Of a DNA stretch of 5,022 bases, positions 1 to 5,003 are shown piece by piece. A model generated the notes under the pieces. That model was not told where the DNA came from, did not search any database, and saw nothing but the letters and a program-made list of their open reading frames with translations. The number at the start of each line of letters is the position of its first letter. Position 1 is the first letter of the stretch. The translations under genes were made by a program, and so were the position numbers. Origin of the DNA: Candidatus Competibacteraceae bacterium (GTDB taxonomy: Bacteria > Pseudomonadota > Gammaproteobacteria > Competibacterales > Competibacteraceae); NCBI GenBank assembly GCA_012032855.1, contig JAAUQA010000307.1, positions 1-5,022 of the forward strand, in the 5' to 3' direction.

Positions 1-669
1 CAAGGCCTTTAGGGTGTTGAATTTCCATTCCGGTCGGGTGGTGATAAAGATTACCCCGTCCGGATCGGTGACGATGAACTCATTCTCGCCATCACCCCAG
101 GTGCTCTCAATGACGTCCAAGCTGATTTTGACGACCACGGCTCCCAAGGTTTCCCCGTTACGCCGAATCGGGTAAGCGAAATAATAGCCCCGTTCCTGGG
201 AGGTTGTACCCAGCGCGTAGTAACGCCCCAATTGCCCCTGCATGGCTTCCTGGAAGTAGGGCCGGAAACTGAAATTGCGCCCGACGAATGGTCGTGTAGT
301 ATCCCAATTGCTGGCAGCCACGGTTAGGCCAGTGGCGTCCATTAAGTAAATATCCGACGCTTCGACAATGGCGTTAATCGTTTTCAAATGCCGATTAACT
401 TGATTGACGTCATGTTCGGGACGCTGAAACGCATTCGCCAGCACCTCCTCTGTGGCCAGCAGGGTGGGCAGCGATTGGTAGCGGGCAAGTTTACCGTGCA
501 GGTGGGCGATAAACAGACTTAGATCATGTTGGGCTCGTTCGTGCAGGTTCTCCAAGCCACTGCGCTCGGCCCATTCAGCGGTGCGCCACAAGGTGAGCAA
601 TAACAGCAGGACGATAGCGATTATCGCCAGCACCGTGCGGCGTTTGTAACGAAATGCTGTCAGTCCCAC
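1..669 (-). CDS. dctB: DctB-type C4-dicarboxylate sensor histidine kinase, N-terminal part (cut by window edge)
   Basis: Seen: an open frame of 223 codons running off the left edge, with a basic start (FRYKRR, residues 6-11), one hydrophobic membrane segment (about 13-28) and a long extracytoplasmic region. Residues 104-188 carry the run ASDIYLMDA, then ASNWD, FVGRNFSFRPYF, GRYYALGTTS, RGYYFAYPI and LGAVVVKISLD, followed by VTDPDGVIF and RPEW (200-215). Known: this order is that of the double-PAS-like (dCache/PDC) sensor domain of DctB, which senses succinate, fumarate and malate in the periplasm and controls dicarboxylate uptake through the regulator DctD. Inference: the second membrane segment, the kinase domain and probably dctD lie beyond the left edge. 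Start: GTG at 667-669 is the only usual start codon between the upstream in-frame TAA (703-705) and the membrane segment; its ribosome site is weak. A -10-like TATATT lies at 719-724 (minus) without a clear -35. No damage is visible in the part present. Confidence 0.86.
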   Translation of the reverse strand, partial: MGLTAFRYKRRTVLAIIAIVLLLLLTLWRTAEWAERSGLENLHERAQHDLSLFIAHLHGKLARYQSLPTLLATEEVLANAFQRPEHDVNQVNRHLKTINAIVEASDIYLMDATGLTVAASNWDTTRPFVGRNFSFRPYFQEAMQGQLGRYYALGTTSQERGYYFAYPIRRNGETLGAVVVKISLDVIESTWGDGENEFIVTDPDGVIFITTRPEWKFNTLKAL

Positions 670-678
670 GATTTCTGC

Positions 679-692
679 CGGACCTAAGTCCG
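679..692 (-). promoter_or_regulatory. Small hairpin just upstream of the dctB start
   Basis: Seen: a perfect inverted repeat, CGGAC / GTCCG, with a four-base loop, ending 9 bases before the GTG start of the sensor kinase. On the transcript the AGG that could serve as a ribosome site lies partly in the loop, so the hairpin could affect translation. It may equally be chance, since a five-base stem is short. Confidence 0.25.
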
Positions 693-792
693 TCCTGTGG
701 ATTTACCCACCCTGTTGGAATATAGACTGTTGTTTGCTGGGACGGATTTGCAATGCCATCGACTTGACCCTCAATGCGGATTAGGGAAAAAC

Positions 793-1170
793 TTAGGGGG
801 AAATTAAAAGAAGTATAGTCGACGCTGCGGTGTGGCCAAATAGCGCGCAGAAGGATTGGGGGTAAATGTTCGTCAGCGGGCGGATCATTGATATACGAAG
901 CACTTGCTTTCGTATTATAGTGTTTTTGATAACGCCCCAGCGTTTAGAGTAGTCGGTATTGTCCGGCGGCAAGATCCAGATCGCGTGAAGATGGTCGGGC
1001 ATTATCACCAAGGCATCCACCCGAAACGGCCAGCGTTGCAGGCAATACCGAAACGCGCAACGCAAGTAATCCCGCGCCCGGTCATTAGCCAAAATAGCCG
1101 CCCGCCGTTCCGTCACCACAGTGAAGAAAAACGACCCGCCGGGCACATAACACCGCCGATAATCCGCCAT
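793..1170 (-). pseudogene. RAYT (REP-associated tyrosine transposase), N-terminal half only
   Basis: Seen: residues 1-82 from the ATG at 1168-1170 match the start of RAYT proteins: ADYRR (2-6), GGSFFFTV (11-18), a helical stretch, then VIMPDHLHAIW (55-65) containing the HUH pair H60 and H62, and DYSKRWGVIK (73-82). Known: the HUH histidines bind the metal used in single-strand DNA cleavage and are the N-terminal half of the active site; the catalytic tyrosine lies in a DY(L/I)xxNPVKHG block. Seen: after about base 925 all likeness stops. The frame continues 43 more codons to a TAA at 793-795 with no WQRR-WEH or NPVKHG block in any of the three minus-strand frames. The protein therefore cannot be catalytically complete. 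The frame also runs 9 codons further upstream through a REP palindrome, but MADYRR is the family's normal start. It lies 67 bases downstream of the copper oxidase stop on the same strand. Confidence 0.82.
893..915. repeat. Near-perfect hairpin at the RAYT break point
   Basis: Seen: ATACGAAGCA (893-902), two bases, then TGCTTTCGTAT (905-915), giving ten pairs with one bulged base. It lies 10 bases beyond the last codon that resembles RAYT (925-927). Inference: it may mark the end of whatever replaced the RAYT 3' half, or act as an ordinary stem-loop. It lacks the GTAG head and does not resemble the other palindromes in the window. Confidence 0.5.
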
Positions 1171-1174
1171 AATC

Positions 1175-1195
1175 TTAGGGTACGCATGGCGTACC
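1175..1195 (+). repeat. REP-like palindrome, family A, left copy
   Basis: Seen: a TTAG head (1175-1178), then GGTACGC (1179-1185), ATG, GCGTACC (1189-1195), a perfect seven-base stem. It matches the element at 3811-3831 in head position, stem sequence and orientation. Known: REPs linked to RAYT genes have a GTAG-like head followed by a short palindrome. It sits 42 bases past the oxidase stop, so it could also stabilise or end the copper operon transcript. A smaller inverted repeat, GTCTC / GAGAC (1213-1224), lies between them; neither has a clear U run. Confidence 0.68.
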
Positions 1196-1237
1196 ATTGC
1201 ATCTCATCAAGGGTCTCCTGAGACGTAAAGTTATCGG

Positions 1238-2674
1238 TCAAGTCACCCGAACGATGCCCATCATGCCACCCTTCATGTGTTCCGGGATGTGGCAGTGAAA
1301 CATCCAGTCGCCGGGGTTGTCGGCAACAAAAGCGACTTCGACGGTATCGCGCGGCAACAGCAACACGGTATCGTGCCACGGCGGGTTAGTCAGCGGCTTT
1401 CCGTTACGACTGATCAAGCGGTAGTGGTGGCCGTGCAGATGCATCGGATGCGGAAACGCCGAGTCGTTACGCATTGCCAACACGACGCTTCGGCCACGGG
1501 TGAAGGTAAACAGCGGGTCTTGCTTGATATGGCGCTGGCCGGCCGCGACGCCGTTCAGCGCCCAAGCCGCGCCTTTGCTGACCAGGGTCCGAATGTCCAG
1601 CCACTGGTCGTTCATTGTCGCGCCGCGCATCCCGCCCATCGCGCCGCCGGCCAGCACGACTTCATGGCGCTCGGCATTGGCGATATCCGGTATCGGCAAC
1701 CGGCTGCGGGCTAGCCTTGGTGGTTCGCCCAGTGGCTTTTCGCGCAGCGGCTGGTCACTGTATGCGAGTTCGGTCAGCAAATAAGCATCGCGGTAAAAGG
1801 TGTCGATAACGCGAGTTTTGCTTTCCGGTTTGGCGCTGGCATCAAGCAGAATATCCACCCGTTGCGCCGGGGCGACGATGACCCGATTGGCTTCCGGAAT
1901 AAAGGGTTCAACCGATTGGCCGTCCAGCGCGATTACCAACGGCACGTGGTCTTCGAACTCCAACGCGAAGTGGCGGGCGTTGGCGGCGTTGAGCAGCCGC
2001 AGCCGCAGCCGTTCGCCGGCCCTCACCGTTAGCGGTTCAGGCAATTTGCCGTTGATGGTGACCGTGTTTCCGATCCGCCCGCCGTGGGTCATGTCGTGGC
2101 CATTGCCAAACGGCTGGATGGCAGCCGTACCGTCAAGCCGCCAGTCGTCCAGAAACCAGATTAGATCGCGGTCGAAACCATTGACCAGGTTGGCATCGTC
2201 CGGCTCGTCGATTATTAACGGTCCGGACAGGCCACGCCCGACCTGCTCAGCACTATTGGCGTGGGGATGGTACCAGTAGCTACCGGAGTCCGGTAACTCG
2301 AACTCATAGACATAACTTTCGCCCGGTTTGATCGGTGGCTGCGTCAAGTCCGGCACCCCATCCATCGCATTCGGCAATCGAATACCGTGCCAATGGACGG
2401 TAGTGTCTTCAGCCAAGCCGTTATCGACCGTGATCCGCAGTCGGTCGCCACGCCGGGCGCGTAGCGTTGGACCCGGCAGCTGGCCGTTATAGGCCCACAC
2501 AGCGCTTTCCGGGTGACCATTACCGACCAGCGGCCAACTGACCGGCTGAAGCTTGAGACGGTATTGGACCAGCCGCTGCTCGTCGCTGAAACTGATCCGC
2601 GGCAGGTTGGCCAGCAACACCGCGCTGGCTCCGGCGCGCAGCAGCGCGCGGCGGGTAAATAAGGCAGAAGTCAT
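1238..2674 (-). CDS. Tat-exported multicopper oxidase (CumA/CopA-like, three cupredoxin domains)
   Basis: Role (family knowledge): periplasmic oxidase that takes electrons from a substrate such as Cu(I), Mn(II) or phenols at a type 1 copper and reduces O2 to water at a trinuclear cluster. Seen: 478 residues; a twin-arginine signal (T7 R8 R9 A L L) before a hydrophobic stretch; three cupredoxin regions, roughly 35-157, 165-305 and 365-478; all four copper blocks: HWHG (94-97), WYHPH (134-138), HPMHLHGHH (409-417), and HCHIPEHMKGGM (460-471). Ligands by family pattern: type 1 H409, C461, H466, M471; type 2 H94 and H412; type 3 H96, H136, H138, H414, H460, H462. Nothing is missing, so it is probably active. 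The first domain resembles CumA-type oxidases most. Substrate cannot be told; the DUF411 partner favours copper. Start: ATG at 2672-2674 has GGGAG six bases upstream and gives the Tat signal directly; the frame is open for 70 more codons, but these overlap the upstream gene and lack sense as a protein. It follows the DUF411 gene by 13 bases. Confidence 0.94.
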   Translation of the reverse strand: MTSALFTRRALLRAGASAVLLANLPRISFSDEQRLVQYRLKLQPVSWPLVGNGHPESAVWAYNGQLPGPTLRARRGDRLRITVDNGLAEDTTVHWHGIRLPNAMDGVPDLTQPPIKPGESYVYEFELPDSGSYWYHPHANSAEQVGRGLSGPLIIDEPDDANLVNGFDRDLIWFLDDWRLDGTAAIQPFGNGHDMTHGGRIGNTVTINGKLPEPLTVRAGERLRLRLLNAANARHFALEFEDHVPLVIALDGQSVEPFIPEANRVIVAPAQRVDILLDASAKPESKTRVIDTFYRDAYLLTELAYSDQPLREKPLGEPPRLARSRLPIPDIANAERHEVVLAGGAMGGMRGATMNDQWLDIRTLVSKGAAWALNGVAAGQRHIKQDPLFTFTRGRSVVLAMRNDSAFPHPMHLHGHHYRLISRNGKPLTNPPWHDTVLLLPRDTVEVAFVADNPGDWMFHCHIPEHMKGGMMGIVRVT

Positions 2675-2680
2675 TATGGA

Positions 2681-2685
2681 CTCCC
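2681..2685 (-). promoter_or_regulatory. Ribosome binding site of the multicopper oxidase
   Basis: GGGAG on the minus strand, six bases before the ATG at 2672-2674. It lies in the 13-base gap after the DUF411 stop and decides the oxidase start against the longer upstream-open frame. Confidence 0.7.
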
Positions 2686-2687
2686 GG

Positions 2688-3140
2688 TTAATAACGACTA
2701 AAGACCGACACCTTGCCGTCGGCATCGAAACCCAGCACGTCATAGCCCTTGGGATCGCGGCTAAACATGCCGGGCGATTGTTGCGGCATACCGGGAGCGG
2801 TAATGCCGACCAGTGGCGGGCGCTCGCGCAACAAGCGGCGAATATCGTCAGCCGGGACATGGCCTTCGACAACATAGCCATCAATGATGGCGGTATGGCA
2901 AGACGCCAGTTTGGGGTCGGTTAACCCGTGCTTGACCTTAACCTTGGTCAAATCAGGCAAATCGTGGGTGGTGACGGCAAATCCCTCGTCCTCCAAATAC
3001 TCGACCCAGGCGCTACAGCAGTTGCAGGTCGGGGTTTTGTAGACGGTGATCGGCGAGTCGCCAGTCTGCTGAGCTTGAGCCCAGGGTAGGGCAACGAACA
3101 GGACCGTGATAAGCAAGCCAAGTGATTTTTCAAAGCGCAT
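2688..3140 (-). CDS. DUF411 (CopG-like) periplasmic copper-binding protein
   Basis: Role (family knowledge): DUF411 proteins are small periplasmic thioredoxin-like proteins found with copper and silver resistance genes; CopG belongs here and binds copper through clustered cysteines. Seen: 150 residues, the family's usual size; a Sec signal peptide (KS then a hydrophobic run, cleavage probably after AQA at 21-23); ITVYKTPTCNCC (31-42) with C39, C41 and C42; W45; the block GLTDPKLASCHTAIIDGY (72-89) with C81 and H82; GHVP (93-96); APGMP (115-119) and PGM (123-125); and YDVLGFD near the end. The cysteine set and the methionines are candidate copper ligands. First gene of a two-gene operon with the oxidase, which follows by 13 bases. 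Start: ATG at 3138-3140 with AAGGAG seven bases upstream. Inference: it may bind or reduce copper and work with the oxidase in detoxification. A role in oxidase maturation is possible but not shown. Confidence 0.92.
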   Translation of the reverse strand: MRFEKSLGLLITVLFVALPWAQAQQTGDSPITVYKTPTCNCCSAWVEYLEDEGFAVTTHDLPDLTKVKVKHGLTDPKLASCHTAIIDGYVVEGHVPADDIRRLLRERPPLVGITAPGMPQQSPGMFSRDPKGYDVLGFDADGKVSVFSRY

Positions 3141-3147
3141 AGGAATG

Positions 3148-3153
3148 CTCCTT
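3148..3153 (-). promoter_or_regulatory. Ribosome binding site of the DUF411 gene
   Basis: AAGGAG on the minus strand, seven bases before the ATG at 3138-3140; a near-ideal site that suggests strong translation. Confidence 0.75.
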
Positions 3154-3171
3154 CAAGGGTGTACATGGCGA

Positions 3172-3200
3172 ATTATAACTTCACATGAAAATTCAGTCAG
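3172..3200 (-). promoter_or_regulatory. Sigma-70-type promoter of the copper operon
   Basis: Seen on the minus strand: -35 CTGACT (3195-3200), a 17-base spacer and a perfect -10 TATAAT (3172-3177), giving a leader of roughly 25 bases before the DUF411 start. The spacer is normal, not the 19-20 bases of MerR/CueR-type promoters, so CueR control is not suggested by this layout. A short TTCA / TGAA repeat (3180-3189) lies in the spacer. No known operator was recognised. Confidence 0.6.
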
Positions 3201-3212
3201 TTAAGGAAATAT

Positions 3213-3226
3213 GTTGGATTACCAAC
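3213..3226. repeat. Short hairpin upstream of the copper promoter
   Basis: Seen: GTTGG (3213-3217), ATTA, CCAAC (3222-3226), a perfect five-base stem, flanked on both sides by a direct TTAAGG (3201-3206 and 3227-3232). It is 12 bases upstream of the -35 box and 36 bases past the end of the broken gene, so it could be an operator or a weak terminator for the latter. No U run follows. Confidence 0.35.
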
Positions 3227-3262
3227 TTAAGGCGGGACGGTATCTACGGGGCTGGCTAGATG

Positions 3263-3780
3263 TTATGCGATGTTCCCCGCCCGATACTTCGGTAACTGTC
3301 GCTGACTGACATAGTAACCATCCGTACAGCTCCTCGCGTAAATAGACGCAAACTTAATACCCCAGTATCCATCTCGATAAAAATACATTTTTGCGACACA
3401 GCCATATAGCGCCAGCTGAAAAAGTGTAGACATGTGTCGCTCAATAGAAGGTTCCAGATTAGGCGTTAGGATTGCTATAAAACGCGGAACAACGTCAGCA
3501 GCCATCAAATTTGAAAAACTGACTGCGCATAAGTGATACTTTGCCATATTACCTTAGTTGTTTTTGCAGTCTGTCCATTTACACCACTAGCCCATTTGCA
3601 CTCGACTCCAAACCAATCTGAGGAAAAGCCATGTTGTATCAACGGTTCTTTTGCTTTAAGCATAAAATCTATGCGGACATTTTTATTATAAAAAGCGTGT
3701 CTGCCAGTAATCTCCTCGCGCATATGGAAATCTTTGGATAAACACTGGATTGCTTTGCTTTTTAATATTTCTTCGGACAT
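3263..3780 (-). pseudogene. Frameshifted protein with PD-(D/E)XK nuclease-like signature
   Basis: Seen: two overlapping open stretches that together make one protein of about 172 residues. The first, from the ATG at 3778-3780 (MSEEILKSK), has GRHAFYNKNVRIDFML with D38, then WFGVECKW with E60 and K62, then WQSITYAQSVF, and stops at 3505-3507. The second is open over 3263-3547; from about 3505 down it continues sensibly (ADVVPRFIAILTP, SIERHMSTLFQLALYG, YWGIKFA) to TAA at 3263-3265. One lost base (or two gained) near 3505-3515, by a run of A and T, would explain it. Known: an Asp followed by Glu-x-Lys is the core of PD-(D/E)XK nuclease-fold proteins, many from phages, plasmids and restriction systems. 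The match rests on motifs only; the family was not recognised by name. The frame extends 20 codons upstream to 3840, through a REP palindrome, so the later start is preferred; its ribosome site is weak. Low G+C compared with neighbours suggests transfer. A sequencing error is also possible. Confidence 0.6.
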
Positions 3781-3810
3781 TTCGCTTCTTCTAAGGCCCA
3801 ACCAGTAATT

Positions 3811-3831
3811 GTAGGGTACGCACCGCGTACA
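3811..3831 (+). repeat. REP-like palindrome, family A, right copy
   Basis: Seen: a GTAG head (3811-3814), then GTACGC (3816-3821), ACC, GCGTAC (3825-3830). It shares the AGGGTACGCA core and orientation with 1175-1195. It lies 21 bases past the stop of the RAYT fragment at 3853-4101, with its head pointing away from that gene, as the left REP of the intact RAYT unit does. This fits the known REP plan of GTAG plus palindrome. Confidence 0.72.
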
Positions 3832-3852
3832 TTCATTCACCGACTGTTTCCG

Positions 3853-4101
3853 TCAAATCAGTGAAATCCAGTGATTGGTCACTTGCACATCCCCAATCTC
3901 GGTCGTATGCACCTTTGCCACCCAATGATGAAAAGTGGAATAGGGCCAAAGTCGCGGGCAATCCGTCACTCCATGCTTCACCGGATTGTAATGCAAGTAG
4001 TCGAAATGGAGGACGTAATCCTGTTCATCGCGCAGGGTATGTTCCCAAAACCACCGTTGCCAAACGCCACGTCGGCGATAACGGTGACGGGAATCAGTTT
4101 T
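3853..4101 (-). pseudogene. RAYT, C-terminal half only
   Basis: Seen: about 83 codons matching the second half of RAYT proteins: [21 protein letters not shown], then [13 protein letters not shown] with the probable catalytic tyrosine (codon at 3997-3999), then [10 protein letters not shown], ending at TGA 3853-3855. By comparison with the intact RAYT next door it begins at the equivalent of residue 95, so the N-terminal half with the HUH motif is gone. The likeness stops exactly where the 38-bp REP of that unit begins (4101). The frame runs on to an ATG at 4213-4215, but codons above 4101 are out-of-frame REP and RAYT sequence. The missing half is not found beyond the unit's far end at 4737. 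Inference: the REP-RAYT-REP unit, or a rearrangement involving it, removed this half. It is a different lineage from its neighbour, with clearly divergent residues. Confidence 0.83.
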
Positions 4102-4138
4102 CGTAGGATGTGGTGAGGAACGAACCGCATCAATCGCG
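4101..4138 (+). repeat. REP element, family B, left copy (inverted repeat)
   Basis: Seen: a GTAG head (4103-4106), stem GATGTGGT (4107-4114) with ACCGCATC (4124-4131), a nine-base loop GAGGAACGA, then AATCGCG. The stem has one G-T wobble. The 38 bases match the reverse complement of 4700-4737 at 37 positions; the one difference (base 4111) is in the stem. It ends at the base before the RAYT stop codon (4139-4141). Confidence 0.85.
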
Positions 4139-4669
4139 TCATTCGCCCGCAGCAATAGCCTCGTCGGGTGCGCACGCCCAGTTTGCAGGGTAGATGCCCC
4201 GGTTAACATAAGCATGAAAACTCGAATGCGGCCAATCCTGGACCCGGCTTACCCAACCATGCTTGACGGGATTCCAATGAAGGTAATCAATGTGGCGTTC
4301 GAAATCCCGGTCATCACGAATTACGTGTTCCCAATAGCGACGTTGCCAGAGACCACGTTCGCCTCTTTTCAAGCGGCTTTCTGATCGTCGCTCGCCTGCG
4401 GGGATAGCCCGAGAAAATCCCGCTTTGATTAAAGCCCACCGTGTTGAATAGTCCGTGTCACCGGGCGGCAAAGTCCAAACGCAGTGCAGGTGTTCGGGCA
4501 AAATGACCATAGCCTCAATGGTGAGGGGGTGTTTGGTTTTGACCTGGCGGATGACCTGCCGTAATCGATCAACGTGATTAACCAGGAGCCAATTACCGCG
4601 ACGTTCCGCACAATTCACGGTGAAAAAATACGTCGCTCCTGCAAGTTTGGCACGCCGGTATTCGGTCAT
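4139..4669 (-). CDS. REP-associated tyrosine transposase (RAYT, Y1/HUH family), intact
   Basis: Role (family knowledge): single-strand DNA endonuclease that recognises REP hairpins with their GTAG head and cleaves and rejoins DNA through a 5'-phosphotyrosine link. Seen: 176 residues, normal length; TEYRR (2-6); ATYFFTVN (12-19); [14 protein letters not shown] (55-68) with HUH histidines H60 and H62; DYSTRW (73-78); [34 protein letters not shown] (106-139) with Y129 in the place of the catalytic tyrosine of the E. coli protein; WPHSSFH; and an AxxYPxxW-like tail. All active-site residues are present. It is closer in pattern to the E. coli RAYT than to the two broken copies in this window. Start: ATG 4667-4669 gives the family's MxxYRR beginning; no strong ribosome site is visible, and the right REP ends 30 bases upstream, which leaves little room for a promoter. 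Low expression is likely. Confidence 0.93.
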   Translation of the reverse strand: MTEYRRAKLAGATYFFTVNCAERRGNWLLVNHVDRLRQVIRQVKTKHPLTIEAMVILPEHLHCVWTLPPGDTDYSTRWALIKAGFSRAIPAGERRSESRLKRGERGLWQRRYWEHVIRDDRDFERHIDYLHWNPVKHGWVSRVQDWPHSSFHAYVNRGIYPANWACAPDEAIAAGE

Positions 4670-4699
4670 TTGACAGTGGTTCGTTTACCTTGTTGGCAT

Positions 4700-4737
4700 C
4701 GCGATTGATGCGGTTCGTTCCTCACCGCATCCTACGA
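4700..4737 (-). repeat. REP element, family B, right copy (inverted repeat)
   Basis: Seen: on the minus strand GTAG head (4732-4735), then a perfect eight-base stem GATGCGGT / ACCGCATC around the loop GAGGAACGA. It mirrors the left copy with a single difference. Position is 30 bases upstream of the RAYT start, so the hairpin may also damp expression of the gene. Confidence 0.87.
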
Positions 4738-4760
4738 AGCTAAGCCCGATTTAAAACCAT

Positions 4761-4791
4761 GTAGGATAAGGATTCTTTAGAATCATCCTAC
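4761..4791. repeat. GTAG-headed imperfect hairpin between RAYT unit and antitoxin-like gene
   Basis: Seen: GTAGGAT (4761-4767), bulge AAG, GATTC (4771-4775), loop TTTA, GAATC (4780-4784), ATCCTAC (4785-4791): 12 pairs with a three-base bulge. The first seven bases equal the head and start of the family-B REP, and the far arm ends like it in reverse. It could be a REP relic, or an operator for the gene starting at 4839. The flanking genes diverge, so a terminator is unlikely. Confidence 0.6.
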
Positions 4792-4838
4792 CCACATTTT
4801 CATAAAACCTACTTACTTACACTAGCGGTAAAGTGAAA

Positions 4839-5003
4839 ATGAACGAACAGCTAGATAATCTCGCCAATGATGACCAAAAACCCGAGTTGAGTGAAGCCCA
4901 ACAGTTGGAGCTCAATAAACGGTTACTCAGCCTTGAACATGATGGCAACCTTGGCGAAAGCTGGGCGAGCGTGAAATGCAGAATCATCAAGCAACTACCA
5001 TAA
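4839..5003 (+). CDS. Small addiction-module antitoxin-like protein
   Basis: Seen: 54 residues, acidic N-terminus (MNEQLDNLANDD), then LSEAQQLELNKRLLSLEHDG and ESWASVKCRIIKQ. This follows the pattern of short putative addiction-module components (L-x-E-x-x-x-x-L-x-x-R-L then S-W-x-x-V-K-x-R-I). Known: such proteins are placed directly before RelE/ParE-type toxin genes and are thought to neutralise them. Start: ATG 4839-4841 with only a weak GGTAAAG upstream. The stop, TAA at 5001-5003, is 19 bases from the window end, so a toxin gene would lie mostly outside. A -10-like TACACT lies near 4818 without a convincing -35. The gene is on the opposite strand from everything else in the window. The family call rests on pattern memory over a short protein and is moderate. 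Confidence 0.62.
   Translation: MNEQLDNLANDDQKPELSEAQQLELNKRLLSLEHDGNLGESWASVKCRIIKQLP

Larger units (their letters stand above)
4101..4737 (-). mobile_element. REP-RAYT-REP unit (637 bp)
   Basis: Seen: one intact RAYT gene tightly enclosed by two inverted 38-bp REPs with the GTAG heads at the outer ends; nothing else fits inside. Known: RAYTs bind and cut REP hairpins and are believed to be domesticated relatives of IS200/IS605 transposases that spread REPs; whole units with flanking inverted REPs are the typical arrangement. Inference: the unit's left end cuts off another RAYT gene at 4101, so it may have arrived by insertion with loss of flanking DNA. No target duplication was found. Confidence 0.75.

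Noticed and set aside
670..792. Sigma-54 promoter before the dctB-like gene
   Set aside because: A TGGCATTGCA string near 740-755 resembles parts of the consensus but lacks the required spacing between GG and GC.
640..910. Long open minus-strand frame continuing past the RAYT break (INDPPADEHLPP...), overlapping the dctB start
   Set aside because: It was checked as a possible frameshifted RAYT C-terminal half, but none of the WQRR, WEH or NPVKHG blocks is present and it has no known pattern or start.
904..1221. Plus-strand open frame of 105 codons
   Set aside because: It is antisense to the RAYT N-terminal fragment and crosses the REP palindrome; no protein-like features.
1277..2279. Several plus-strand open frames opposite the oxidase gene
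   Set aside because: They are antisense shadows of a high-G+C gene with intact family motifs on the minus strand and show no recognisable protein pattern.
2675..2884. Seventy extra codons at the start of the oxidase frame
   Set aside because: They lie wholly over the DUF411 gene and the short gap, are not signal-like, and the ATG at 2674 has a good ribosome site directly before a Tat signal.
3172..3200. CueR/MerR-type promoter for the copper operon
   Set aside because: The spacer between the best -35 and -10 is 17 bases rather than 19-20, and no clear dyad of the CueR type lies in it.
4102..4215. Upstream extension of the C-terminal RAYT fragment to the ATG at 4215
   Set aside because: These codons are REP sequence and the 3' end of the neighbouring RAYT read in another frame.
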